A DNA stretch of 64,000 nucleotides from DASCOT01 sp965197275 (GTDB lineage: Bacteria > Acidobacteriota > UBA890 > WLXD01), in contig CBDAMQ010000004.1 in NCBI GenBank assembly GCA_965197275.1, forward strand, positions 1 through 64,000, given 5' to 3'. The notes beneath the pieces were generated by a model. That model was not told the origin of the DNA. It worked only from the letters and a program-made list of their open reading frames with translations, and made no database searches. The stretch's first letter is position 1. Each line of letters begins with the position of its first letter. Position numbers and translations under genes: made by a program. This document shows, in pieces, positions 17,807 to 26,873 of this stretch.

Positions 17807-18906
17807 GTCCCGATGACCCGTAGCTCGCGCGGGAACGACGTGAGGCTGACGGGTCCGTTGTCGGTGACCCAGATGTCGTCTTCGATGCGGACTCCGCCCC
17901 ACCCCTCCATATAGAGGCCAGGTTCGACGGTGATCACCGTTCCAGCTCCGAGCGGTTCATGATTGCCCTCCATCACGGACGGAGGCTCGTGGATGTCCAC
18001 TCCCAGTCCATGGCCGGTGCGGTGCTTGAAATAGCCATCGAACTCGGCCGCTTGCAGGGGGGCGGCAGCGGCCATATGGACATCGTGCGCGGTAGTACCG
18101 GCACTGGCGCGCGCGCAACCGGCCGCGTTGCCAGTCCGCACCGCCTCGTAGACGGCACGTTGCCGGTCGTCCGGCTCGGCGCCAACCACGAAGGTGCGCG
18201 TGATATCGCTGTGGTAGCCGGCGTAGCTGGTACCGAAATCGATCAGCAGAAAATCACCGGCTTCTAAGGGTCGCTCGTCGGGTGTGCCGTGTGGCAGAGC
18301 GCTCTTGGGGCCACCCAGAACGATAGGTCCGAACGAAATACCCTCGCCTCCCTTGCCGAGCATCCAGCTGATGAGCTCGGCAGCCACCTGCTTTTCGGTC
18401 ATACCGACGGCTACCTGCTGAACCGTGTCCTCGAGCGCCGCTTCGCAGATCTCGGCCGCGGTGCGTATACGCGCCGCCTCGTCGGCGTCCTTGAACTGCC
18501 GCAGCGAGTTGACGGCCGCGTCGGCCGAGACCAGATCCGCTCCCGGCAAATGTCGTTGGAGCACCGAAAGCTCCATGAAACGGAAGCCCAGTGGTTCGAT
18601 GGCCACGGTCTTGGCGTCGGCGAAGCGCGCGCAGGCGGCGGCGGCGGCCTCGTGAGGTCCGTCCTTGTCGTCCCACAGCCACACCTGCGGCACGCCCGGG
18701 ACCGAGCTGACCCAGTTGTTCTCCTCGAGCAACGGTACGATGGCGCCCGGCTCGCCTTCAGCGGGCACCAAGAGCAAGAACAGGCGCTCGTGTGAGTCGA
18801 ACGCATGGCCGGTGAAGTAGGTCATGCTCGGCCCTGGATTGAGCGCGATCAGGTCGGCACCAGCGGCGCCAATCGCCTGTTGCAGGGCCGCGATGCGGTC
18901 GCTCAT
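17803..18906 (-). CDS. Xaa-Pro aminopeptidase/creatinase family (M24B) metallopeptidase
   Basis: A 367-residue cytosolic enzyme with an N-terminal creatinase-like domain and a C-terminal pita-bread metallopeptidase domain. The five dinuclear metal ligands are present: Asp213 (LIDFG), Asp224 (HSDITRTF), His289 (TGHGLGVDIHE), Glu318 (VEPGLY) and Glu332 (VRIEDD). Such enzymes release N-terminal residues preceding proline or cleave proline dipeptides. A strong GGAGGA site precedes the ATG. It is translationally coupled to a small membrane protein gene downstream. Confidence 0.95.
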   Translation of the reverse strand: MSDRIAALQQAIGAAGADLIALNPGPSMTYFTGHAFDSHERLFLLLVPAEGEPGAIVPLLEENNWVSSVPGVPQVWLWDDKDGPHEAAAAACARFADAKTVAIEPLGFRFMELSVLQRHLPGADLVSADAAVNSLRQFKDADEAARIRTAAEICEAALEDTVQQVAVGMTEKQVAAELISWMLGKGGEGISFGPIVLGGPKSALPHGTPDERPLEAGDFLLIDFGTSYAGYHSDITRTFVVGAEPDDRQRAVYEAVRTGNAAGCARASAGTTAHDVHMAAAAPLQAAEFDGYFKHRTGHGLGVDIHEPPSVMEGNHEPLGAGTVITVEPGLYMEGWGGVRIEDDIWVTDNGPVSLTSFPRELRVIGT

Positions 18907-19020
18907 GCTCTCCTCCGGTCGGTTCGCGCGAACCGGCGACGGGTCGGATGCGCGCGATCATATCGCACCGCCATCCAGTAGGATGAGCAGCCTGCAACCG
19001 CCTCGCTGAGGAGTGCTCCG

Positions 19021-19995
19021 ATGCTCACCCGTGCCAGCGTTGCTCCGCTGCTTCTCGCTGTTTCCGTGGCCACCGTATCGTCCTGTGCCTCGCAAGAGGC
19101 CACAGATAGCAGCAGCGCCGACGACCCCGCGCCCGCCAGCGCCGCGACGTCCGCGCCCACACGCAAGAAGGTCCTGTTGATCGGCATCGATGGAATCCGC
19201 GTCGACATGCTCGCGCAGGCGGATACGCCCAACCTCGACGCGCTGGTCGACGCAGGTGCGTTCTCGGCCAACGCCCGCACCCGGCCGATCACCGTCAGCG
19301 GTCCGGGCTGGTCGAGCATGCTGACCGGTGTGTGGATGGAGAAGCACAGGGTCGAGAGCAACGATTTCACGGGCAACAACTACGCCCAGTACCCAGACTT
19401 CTTGACCCGCGTCGAGCAGGTACGCCCGGAGCTCAACACTTACGCCGTGATCCACTGGCCGGCGATGGGAACGACGGCCGATGGTGGCCCGATGATCAGC
19501 CGAGTCGTGGACGTGCTCGTGAACATCAACGGCGACGCCATCGGCTACGCGATCGCGGACGCCGAGGTGATATCGATCGCCAGCCACTATCTCCGCGTCG
19601 GGGATCCGGACGTCAGTTTCGTATATATGACCAACACCGACAGCGTGGCGCACGAGACGGACTCGTTTTCGGCGGAGTACCGTGCCGCCGTAGAGCTGGC
19701 CGATCGTCGAGTGGGCGAGCTGGTCGCAGCTGTGAAGGCGCGCCCCACCTACACCCAGGAAGACTGGCTGATCCTTTCCAGCACCGACCATGGGCGCGCT
19801 GACGACGGTAGCCACGGCGAGAGCTCGATCGAGGAGCTGACCATCTACTACCTGGCTAGCGGCCCCGCTGCCGATCCCGAGTCGTTGACCGCGATGCCCC
19901 ACATCGTCGACATCGCACCGACCGCGCTGGCGCACCTGGGTATCGAGATCGTGCCGGAGTGGGACCTGGACGGGCGCGTCAACGGGCTTCGATAA
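19021..19995 (+). CDS. Type I phosphodiesterase/nucleotide pyrophosphatase family lipoprotein
   Basis: A 324-residue alkaline-phosphatase-superfamily protein. The N-terminus MLTRASVAPLLLAVSVATVSSC ends in a lipobox cysteine. The metal site shows LLIGIDGIRVDML, then PITVSGPGWSSMLTG (the serine/threonine nucleophile region), TNTDSVAHE and STDHGRADDGSHGE, as in ENPP-type enzymes that cleave phosphodiester or pyrophosphate bonds. The substrate is unknown. It is divergent from the M24 peptidase. Confidence 0.92.
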   Translation: MLTRASVAPLLLAVSVATVSSCASQEATDSSSADDPAPASAATSAPTRKKVLLIGIDGIRVDMLAQADTPNLDALVDAGAFSANARTRPITVSGPGWSSMLTGVWMEKHRVESNDFTGNNYAQYPDFLTRVEQVRPELNTYAVIHWPAMGTTADGGPMISRVVDVLVNINGDAIGYAIADAEVISIASHYLRVGDPDVSFVYMTNTDSVAHETDSFSAEYRAAVELADRRVGELVAAVKARPTYTQEDWLILSSTDHGRADDGSHGESSIEELTIYYLASGPAADPESLTAMPHIVDIAPTALAHLGIEIVPEWDLDGRVNGLR

Positions 19996-20046
19996 GCCGG
20001 CGCGCCTGAGAGCTCGGCAACAACGACAAAACGCCGCCGAGCGCCG

Positions 20047-21747
20047 TCAGATGGCTTTGATCGTCGGGTATGTCGGATCCCAGATCCACGCGGCCACCGC
20101 AGCCGAGATTCCCCCCTCAGGAAGGTCGGCAACCCCGTCGTCGACTGCCGCCTGTGCCACTTCGTCGGCGATCTTGTGGCTCACCTGCCGCAGCTGGCTC
20201 ACCGGGGGATACAACGCCCCAGCCGCCAAGTCGGCGGCGGTCACTTGGGCGGCCAACGAGGTAGCAGCAGCAGCGAACATCGAATCGGTGATCGCGCGTG
20301 CTCCCACTGCCAACGCTCCGAGGCCGACCCCCGGGAAGATATAAACGTTGTTGCCCTGCGACACCTGGGCCAGGCGATCGTCGAGCTGCACGGGTGGGAA
20401 CGGGCTCCCGGTCGCCACCAGCGCGCGCCCCGAAGTCCAGTTGAAGATGTCCTCGGGGGTCGCCTCGCTCTTCTCCGTGGGGTTCGAAAACGGGAAGATC
20501 GCCGGGCGCTCGACGTTGTCAGCCATTTTGCGAACGATCGGCTTGGTGAACGCGCCCGGCTGACCTGTGGTGCCGATCAACACCGTCGGCCGGTATAGCT
20601 CGACGACGCGCTCCAGCCCCGGTGGCGGGTCGTCGGCAAATCCGTGCCTGGCGGTAATGGAGGCCGGCCAGGCGAAGGCGCGCTTGTGCTCGTCGAGTCC
20701 CGGACGCGAGTCGACCAGCAGGCCGCCGCTGTCGAGCATCGCGACCCTGCTGATCAGCTCTTCGCCCTCTAGACCCTCATGGGCGAACGCATCGCGCAAC
20801 AGACCCGCAATCCCTGCACCGGCAGCACCGGCGCCGAGAATGGCCACGCGTTGCTCCCGCAGCGGCGTACCGGTAGCGCGACTTGCCGCCAGAATGCCAG
20901 CCAGGGCGATCGCGGCAGTTCCCTGAATGTCGTCGTTGAACGAGGGGAGCACATCGCGGTAGCGGTGCAACAAACCGAACGCATTGGCTTTCTTGAAATC
21001 CTCCCACTGGAGGATGGCGTTGGGATAGCATTCGCACACCGCGTGCACGAACTCGTCGACGAGCTCTTCGTACAGCTGACCTCGTAGCCGCGAGTGGCGC
21101 CAGCCGAGATACTTCGGATCGTCGAGCAGCGCCGCGTTGTCCGTGCCCACATCAAGGCTCACCGGCAACGTCTGCGTCGGATGCAGCCCGGCGGCGGCAG
21201 TGTAGAGGGCCAGCTTGCCGATCGGTATCGACATGCCGCCGGCACCGAGGTCGCCGAGCCCGAGGATCCGCTCGTTGTCGGTGACTACGATCAACCGGAT
21301 ATCAGCCTTGATCTGGCCCAGCACGTCGACGATCCGGCCGCGGTGCTCGGGGGTGATCCACCGTCCTCGACCGCGACGGAAGATATGGCTGAAGTTACGG
21401 CTGGCGGAGCCTACCGTCGGCGTGTAAACGATCGGCATCAACTCCTCGAGCCGATCCAACATGAGCCTGAAGAACAGGGTCTCGTTGCGATCCTGTAGGT
21501 CGGCGAGCTCAACGTACTTACCGAGCGGATGCTCGGTGTGCTTGAGCGAATCCACCTCGCGCCTCAGCTGCTCGTCGATATTCACCAGCCCGGGCGGAAG
21601 CAGGCCTTCGAGGCGAAGCTCGGCACGCTCGCGCGGCGTGAAGGCCGAGCCCTTGTTGATCAGTGGATCGCGCAGCACGTCGCGCCCGCGCTTGGCCACT
21701 TCGGCAGTAACGGTGCCGTCTTGATTCCTTACGAAACGTGAATGCAC
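20047..21747 (-). CDS. maeA: NAD-dependent malic enzyme
   Basis: A 566-residue malic enzyme that oxidatively decarboxylates malate to pyruvate. Signatures are YTPTVG with the following SRNFSHIFRR, ILGLGDLGAGGMSIPIGKLALY, PSFNDDIQGTAAIALAG and the Rossmann motif LGAGAAGAGIAG. The full-length single-domain form, without a phosphotransacetylase extension, matches the SfcA/MaeA class. The start is GTG 21747, preceded by GCAGAGGG. The gene stands alone between a phosphodiesterase and a peptidase. Confidence 0.96.
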   Translation of the reverse strand: MHSRFVRNQDGTVTAEVAKRGRDVLRDPLINKGSAFTPRERAELRLEGLLPPGLVNIDEQLRREVDSLKHTEHPLGKYVELADLQDRNETLFFRLMLDRLEELMPIVYTPTVGSASRNFSHIFRRGRGRWITPEHRGRIVDVLGQIKADIRLIVVTDNERILGLGDLGAGGMSIPIGKLALYTAAAGLHPTQTLPVSLDVGTDNAALLDDPKYLGWRHSRLRGQLYEELVDEFVHAVCECYPNAILQWEDFKKANAFGLLHRYRDVLPSFNDDIQGTAAIALAGILAASRATGTPLREQRVAILGAGAAGAGIAGLLRDAFAHEGLEGEELISRVAMLDSGGLLVDSRPGLDEHKRAFAWPASITARHGFADDPPPGLERVVELYRPTVLIGTTGQPGAFTKPIVRKMADNVERPAIFPFSNPTEKSEATPEDIFNWTSGRALVATGSPFPPVQLDDRLAQVSQGNNVYIFPGVGLGALAVGARAITDSMFAAAATSLAAQVTAADLAAGALYPPVSQLRQVSHKIADEVAQAAVDDGVADLPEGGISAAVAAWIWDPTYPTIKAI

Positions 21748-21910
21748 AAACCCTCTGCCCGTCGTAGCGATTCAAGGCTCGCCAGCATTATTCGAGTGTA
21801 TCGGCGGGGCGCTGGAAGGACACGGCCTGGTAGTGTCTCGATCTGCTTCCTATCGCCGAGCCGCCGGCCGGCGACCGCCCATCCTAGCCGACGTCGCGCG
21901 AGCCTGGTCG

Positions 21911-22648
21911 ATGCGCCGGATCCTCCTGTTCAGCACCTCGACTTTGCACGGGACGCCATACATGCAGTATGCGATCCCCTATATGCGTCGATTTCTCGAC
22001 GACGTCGACTCCATCCTGTTCATCCCCTACGCGCGTCCGAGCGGAATCACGCACGATCGGTACACCGGGCTGTTCCGTAACCACATGCAAGACCATGGCT
22101 ACGAGGTCACCGGCATCCATGAAACACCCGACCCCGCCGAGGCAATTGAAAAGGCGACGACGCTGTTCGTCGGCGGGGGCAACACGTTCGTGCTCCTGCG
22201 CGCGCTTTACGATCATGATCTCGTTGGCCCGGTGCGCCGCCGGGTCGAAAACGGCCTGCCGTACATAGGCAGCAGCGCTGGATCGAACGTCGCCGGCCTC
22301 ACCCTGGGCACGACGAACGACATGCCGATCGCGTTTCCGCCGTCGTTCGACGCACTGGCGTTGGTGCCATTCAACATCAACCCGCACTATCTCGACCCCG
22401 ACCCGGAATCCACCCACATGGGAGAGACCCGCCCGACCCGCATCAAGGAGTTTCACATGTTCAACTCCCAGCCGGTCGTTGGATTACGCGAGGGCGCGCT
22501 GCTGGAGATCGCCGGTGACTCCATGCAGCTGAAGGGGGCCACCGGTGGGCGGCTCTTTCGGCCTCAGAGCGAGGCTGAAGAGCTCGAGGCAGGCGCCCAG
22601 CTCGACCACTTGCTGCAGACCGAGGCGGGCACCACGGATGCCAACTAG
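21911..22648 (+). CDS. pepE: Dipeptidase E (peptidase S51)
   Basis: A 245-residue cytosolic serine peptidase of the S51 family, which cleaves dipeptides with N-terminal aspartate. The nucleophile motif is GSSAGSN at 120-126 (Ser122), FVGGGNTF precedes it at 87-94 and NINPHY follows, supplying the likely histidine. I use the ATG at 21911 because MRRILLFSTST matches the family N-terminus; an upstream in-frame GTG at 21833 would add 26 residues with no family resemblance. Confidence 0.9.
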   Translation: MRRILLFSTSTLHGTPYMQYAIPYMRRFLDDVDSILFIPYARPSGITHDRYTGLFRNHMQDHGYEVTGIHETPDPAEAIEKATTLFVGGGNTFVLLRALYDHDLVGPVRRRVENGLPYIGSSAGSNVAGLTLGTTNDMPIAFPPSFDALALVPFNINPHYLDPDPESTHMGETRPTRIKEFHMFNSQPVVGLREGALLEIAGDSMQLKGATGGRLFRPQSEAEELEAGAQLDHLLQTEAGTTDAN

Positions 22649-22795
22649 CGCCGTTCGCCGACAAGTCACCATCATCGCCCGTCGATTTGATAGGATTGGG
22701 TGGAAACACGCCTGAACATGCCACCGGTTGAGCCTGCGCAGGGGCGCGTGAGCTCGCTGGTGCGCCGCCCCGGACCTGTTGAGGAGTTTCCTCCC

Positions 22796-23944
22796 ATGTC
22801 GCGTTCGCTGCGTCCCATTCTGCTCTGTCTGTGTGTAGTCATGGTGGCTTCAGCCACCGTCAACGCTGGCCCCGTCCGCAAGCTGGCCAAGTACAGGCCC
22901 GACATTTCCGTGTCCGAGGTCAAGACCCTCGTCAAAGAGGACGTCGCCCGGTTCGATGAGTTCAAGGGCGAGAACTTCTACGAGGGTGGCGCCGAGGTTC
23001 CGGCACAGAACGTCATCCTCGACGGTGGCAAAAAGGTCACCGAGCGCTACCTGGTGTCGCTTCGAAACAACGGCACCAAATCCGACTCGGTGCGACTGAA
23101 GATGGACATCCCCTCCGCGGTAACGACGGTCGAAGCACGCTCGGGCGCCGACTTGTTCGAGGCAACGATCTACGCCGCGACGCGGAAGGCAGCCAAGGTG
23201 TTCCGGGGCGAGGACATCACAGCTGAATTCAGCGGTAACGGCGCCATCGTCGACTTGGCGTCGGGCGATCGTTCCTATTACTGGGTCGAGATCTCCGGAT
23301 TCAAGGGCTTCCGCAAGGACGACTACGTCGCGATACCGATACGAGCCCGCTCCCTGAACGGGTCCAGGGGCGCAATAGCAGTGAGCAATGACCCCTTCAA
23401 CACGGTCCTACCCGCCATCGAGGACTACTTCTTCATCACCTTCGGGGCAGCCGGCGTGATCCTGATTCCCGGCGGTGGTGGTGGCGGCAGCGGTGAGGAC
23501 GCCATCAACCACAAGACCGTCACGTGGCCTGGTCCGATGAACGTCGGCCCGTGGAAGATCACGTCCACGGTGACCGTCACCCTGGGCAAGTACCAGGTGT
23601 GCGTCCCCCACACCAAGAACACCTCGTGGCCAACCGGCTTCGAGCCCGGCGGTGGCGTGAACGTCAACGGTAATATCTGGGCCATCGCGAACATCGGCGG
23701 AACGTGGTATGCCGGCATCATCGAGTGGCTCACACCGGGCCTTATCTGCCAGTCGCTCGGATCCGGTGGCGCTACGACCGTCCTGCAGGCAATGGCCACC
23801 CACTGGTTCTTCTCGCCTCTGAAGGGCCACGTCCCGAAGTCGGGCGACACGCTCTACATCTTCGTCAGCGCTGTGGCCTGGCCGGGCCACGTACCGCCGA
23901 TCGTGTTCGAGCGCACGCAGATCGTGAAGGTGATCGTCCAGTAG
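22796..23944 (+). CDS. Unrecognised secreted protein with two domains and a glycine linker
   Basis: A 382-residue protein with a clear signal peptide (cleavage after about residue 24, ATVNA) and a GAGGAG site before the ATG. Residues about 30-215 look like a beta-sandwich region (FRGEDITAEF, KDDYVAIPIRA). A GGGGGGSGED linker near residue 230 leads into a second domain rich in W, T and V with two cysteines (YQVCVPH and GLICQSL), which could form a disulfide. I do not recognise either domain by name. No processing, sorting or catalytic motif is visible. Confidence 0.75.
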   Translation: MSRSLRPILLCLCVVMVASATVNAGPVRKLAKYRPDISVSEVKTLVKEDVARFDEFKGENFYEGGAEVPAQNVILDGGKKVTERYLVSLRNNGTKSDSVRLKMDIPSAVTTVEARSGADLFEATIYAATRKAAKVFRGEDITAEFSGNGAIVDLASGDRSYYWVEISGFKGFRKDDYVAIPIRARSLNGSRGAIAVSNDPFNTVLPAIEDYFFITFGAAGVILIPGGGGGGSGEDAINHKTVTWPGPMNVGPWKITSTVTVTLGKYQVCVPHTKNTSWPTGFEPGGGVNVNGNIWAIANIGGTWYAGIIEWLTPGLICQSLGSGGATTVLQAMATHWFFSPLKGHVPKSGDTLYIFVSAVAWPGHVPPIVFERTQIVKVIVQ

Positions 23945-24024
23945 ACATCTGCCGCCGTCGCCCTCGATCTGACAGGCCTGACTGAAAAACTGCGCCAGGA
24001 GGACGGCCTGGCGTGTGTTCTTGA

Positions 24025-26337
24025 CTACCGGGGCGGACCCAGGGTGACGCCGGGCTCGCCCTCGGTCGTAGTACCCAAGCAGAGCGTGACGCGGGGCTCG
24101 CCCTCGATCGTAGTACCCAAGCAGCAGGCTGCCGGGTACCCCGCCGCGACCAGCTCTCGGATCGCGGCGTCAACAGAGTCTTCGGGGACACTGGCAAGCA
24201 GCCCACCCGCCGTCTGTGGATCGAACAGCAGGGCGAACACCGGCCGATCGGCGCCGAGCTCCGCATTGACCACCGCGCGGCGTGAGCGCAGATTTTGCGG
24301 ATGGAGGGACGAGGTGATACCGCGTTCGACTACCGCGATCGCGCCGTCGTATGCCGGCACCGCTTCGAGATCGATCTCGGCGCCGACTCCGGAGGCACCC
24401 AGGATCTCCAGCAGATGACCCAGAACACCGAAGCCCGTGACATCGGTCATCGCCGATGCGCCGTGCCGACGCAAGATCGCTGCACCGCTCCGGTTCGAGA
24501 TCGACATCGACGCCAGCGCCGACTCGATCCAACGTCCCTTGGCGCGCTGGCGCATATGAGCCGCGAGGAGCACGCCGGTACCGATCGGCTTGGTGAGCAC
24601 GAGAACGTTGCCGGGGCGCGCGCCGCTCTTGGTCGACAGTGCACCAGGTTGGGCGAACCCACTGATGGCGAAGCCCATCGCCAGGGTTGATCCCTCGCTC
24701 GTATGTCCTCCGACCAGCACGGCGCCGGACTCATCGAGAGCCTCCAGGGCACCCGCCATCAGCTGCACCAGATCCTCCTCCATGATCGCCTCGGCGGCGT
24801 AGGGGACCGTTGCCAGCGCCAACGCCGAGTGCGGCTCGGCGCCCATGGCGTGCAGATCGCTCAGCGCGTGCACCGCGGCGATGCGGCCGAACACGAACGG
24901 GTCGTCGACGAAGGCAGTGAACTGATCGACGGTCTGCACCAGCACCTTGCCCACGGGCACGCGTATCACCGCAGCGTCGTCGGGGTCGTCGAGACCGATC
25001 AGCACATCCGGATTCGAAGTCCTCGGCAGCCTGGCCAGGGCACGCTCCAGCACGTCGCTGCCGACCTTCGACCCGCATCCGGCACAGTGCATTGTCGCGG
25101 TCGACAGTGTCCGCACCGCATCGATGTCGACACCCTGTGCCGGTTCGGTATCCGACGGCATCTCGGGCAGGTCGTTGTACTGGGTCATGAAACGTCGATC
25201 GATCCAGTCCTTCCAGCGCCACACCCACCGACCCTCGAGGCTCCACGATGATCGCGACGCCACGGCGTACTGATCGCCGGTGCTGACCAGGCTCAGAAAC
25301 TGTCGCTGTGGACGGAACGGCTTCAAGGCCTCATCGCGCAGCCGTCGACGCAGGTTCTGCACCAGTGGCGGTCCTTGACGAACCGCGAAGACCCCGGCCT
25401 TGGGGCGTGGATACCCCACCACCGCTGCCACATCACCGCTGGCGAACACATCCGGGTCGTTGGTTGACTGCAGTGTGTCTTCGACCCGGATGAAGCCATC
25501 CGCATCGACCTCCAGGCCACCCTCGCCGGGCCACCGCTGTGCGCCGGCCGTGGTCACCCAGAGCACCTCATCGACGTCGGTGGCATCGCCGCGGTCGAAG
25601 ATCAGCCGCGTACGGCCGCGATTCTCTACCCGCACGACTTCACGATCGGGTTGCACGACGACGCCGCGCTCGGCCATGACGCGCCGGAACTTCCGCCGCA
25701 CGCGCCGGTTGTGGGACGGCAGGATCTCGTCGTCGCGCGTGTACAGCCTGTATTCGAGGTGTTCGTCGGTGCGGCCAACCGCGAGCAGCTCGCGGCGTAG
25801 TCGGTGCTGAACCGCAAGCAGGATTTCGACACCTCCCGCCCCGCCTCCGACAACCGCCACCACGGTGCGGTCCGTCGTGGCCAGGACACGTTCCTTCATT
25901 CGAGCCCATTTGCGAGCGAAACCGTCGATCGGTTTGACCGGAACCACGGCCCCCTCGGCACCCTCGACGCCCCGCATCAACGGTGCCGATCCGATATCAA
26001 TCGACAGCACGTCGTATGCCACCGGCGGCCGACCGCGACACACGAGGCGCTTGCTGGCGCGATCGATGCCGACAACCTCGTCGTGGAGAAAGCGAGCCGC
26101 AGCGAAGCGCGATAGCGGCCCCAGGTCGATATGAGCTTCGTCGAATCCGTAGTGGCCAGCGATCAAACCGGGCAACATTCCGGAATAGGGAGCGTGCGTG
26201 TCGCGGCAGATGAGCGTTACCCGCACCCCGGGCTCGGGACGCATGCCGAGTCGTTTGAGCACCGTCACGTGGCTGTGCCCGCCACCCACCAGGACCAGAT
26301 CCTGCTGGACCGGAGAGACTTCCTGTTGCATCGACAC
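24025..26337 (-). CDS. selD: Fusion of FAD pyridine-nucleotide oxidoreductase (NDH-2-like) and selenide water dikinase
   Basis: A 770-residue fusion. Residues 1-385 are an NADH dehydrogenase-like flavoprotein with FAD motif VGGGHSH (17-23), NAD motif VVGGGAGGVE (163-171) and VFASGDVAAV near 300. Residues 405-750 are SelD, which makes selenophosphate from selenide and ATP: HCAGCGSKV carries the catalytic Cys421 and Lys424, followed by the metal-binding VQTVDQFTAFVDDP and HALSDLHAMGAEP. The fusion is known in several bacteria. The C-terminus carries an odd 14-residue tandem repeat. No selA, selB or selC is in the window. A flavin reductase gene lies six bases upstream. Confidence 0.93.
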   Translation of the reverse strand: MSMQQEVSPVQQDLVLVGGGHSHVTVLKRLGMRPEPGVRVTLICRDTHAPYSGMLPGLIAGHYGFDEAHIDLGPLSRFAAARFLHDEVVGIDRASKRLVCRGRPPVAYDVLSIDIGSAPLMRGVEGAEGAVVPVKPIDGFARKWARMKERVLATTDRTVVAVVGGGAGGVEILLAVQHRLRRELLAVGRTDEHLEYRLYTRDDEILPSHNRRVRRKFRRVMAERGVVVQPDREVVRVENRGRTRLIFDRGDATDVDEVLWVTTAGAQRWPGEGGLEVDADGFIRVEDTLQSTNDPDVFASGDVAAVVGYPRPKAGVFAVRQGPPLVQNLRRRLRDEALKPFRPQRQFLSLVSTGDQYAVASRSSWSLEGRWVWRWKDWIDRRFMTQYNDLPEMPSDTEPAQGVDIDAVRTLSTATMHCAGCGSKVGSDVLERALARLPRTSNPDVLIGLDDPDDAAVIRVPVGKVLVQTVDQFTAFVDDPFVFGRIAAVHALSDLHAMGAEPHSALALATVPYAAEAIMEEDLVQLMAGALEALDESGAVLVGGHTSEGSTLAMGFAISGFAQPGALSTKSGARPGNVLVLTKPIGTGVLLAAHMRQRAKGRWIESALASMSISNRSGAAILRRHGASAMTDVTGFGVLGHLLEILGASGVGAEIDLEAVPAYDGAIAVVERGITSSLHPQNLRSRRAVVNAELGADRPVFALLFDPQTAGGLLASVPEDSVDAAIRELVAAGYPAACCLGTTIEGEPRVTLCLGTTTEGEPGVTLGPPR
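24041..24126. repeat. 42-bp tandem duplication at the selD 3' end
   Basis: Two near-identical 42-bp units sharing GTGACGC..GGGCTCGCCCTCG and GTAGTACCCAAGCAG. The repeat is in frame and encodes two copies of CLGTT(I/T)EGEP(R/G)VTL at the extreme C-terminus of the fusion protein, adding about 14 residues beyond the usual SelD end. Confidence 0.9.
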
Positions 26338-26343
26338 GCCCGG

Positions 26344-26847
26344 TCAGTCGGTACCGGTGTCGTGCGGGGCAGCCACGCAATAGGCGCCGTCATGAAAAAG
26401 CAGCGCGGTACCTTCTCGCCGGTCGAGCGCCTCGATCTCGCCGACGAAGATCACATGGTCACCACCATCGTACTGCTGGGCATTGCGACACTCGAAGGTC
26501 GCCAGACTGCTGGGTATCAGCGGCGCGCCGCCGGCACCCTCGACGCACTGGAGGTCATCGAACTTGCCTGATTCACGGCTAGCAAAGGTGTTCGATAACT
26601 CCACCTGGTCGGTGCTGAGCACGCTGACGGCAAAGTGTGTCGCGCTCTCGAACACCGGCAGCGTCCCCGATTTGCGGTCGAGGCTCCACAACACCAGAGG
26701 CGGGTCGAGCGAAACCGCGTTGAAGCTACTCACGGTGACTCCGACATAGACGCCGTCGTCACTCTTGGCGGTGACGATCGTCACACCGGTGGCAAAGCGG
26801 CCGAGCGCGCCGCGGAGCTCGCGTTGGTCGAATGCTGATTCAGACAT
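26344..26847 (-). CDS. Flavin reductase domain protein (FMN-binding split barrel)
   Basis: A 167-residue protein of the flavin reductase-like group. Typical features are LRGALGRFATGVTIVTA at the N-terminus, GVTVSSFNAVSLDPPLVLWSL (flavin phosphate contact region) and a late GDHVIFVGEIEAL strand. Members reduce FMN or FAD with NAD(P)H, often for a partner monooxygenase, but no monooxygenase gene is adjacent. It sits six bases upstream of the NDH-SelD fusion and is probably co-transcribed with it, pairing two flavin or NADH enzymes. Confidence 0.92.
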   Translation of the reverse strand: MSESAFDQRELRGALGRFATGVTIVTAKSDDGVYVGVTVSSFNAVSLDPPLVLWSLDRKSGTLPVFESATHFAVSVLSTDQVELSNTFASRESGKFDDLQCVEGAGGAPLIPSSLATFECRNAQQYDGGDHVIFVGEIEALDRREGTALLFHDGAYCVAAPHDTGTD

Positions 26848-26873
26848 CTGCAGGCTTCCTTTTCGTCCGATTC

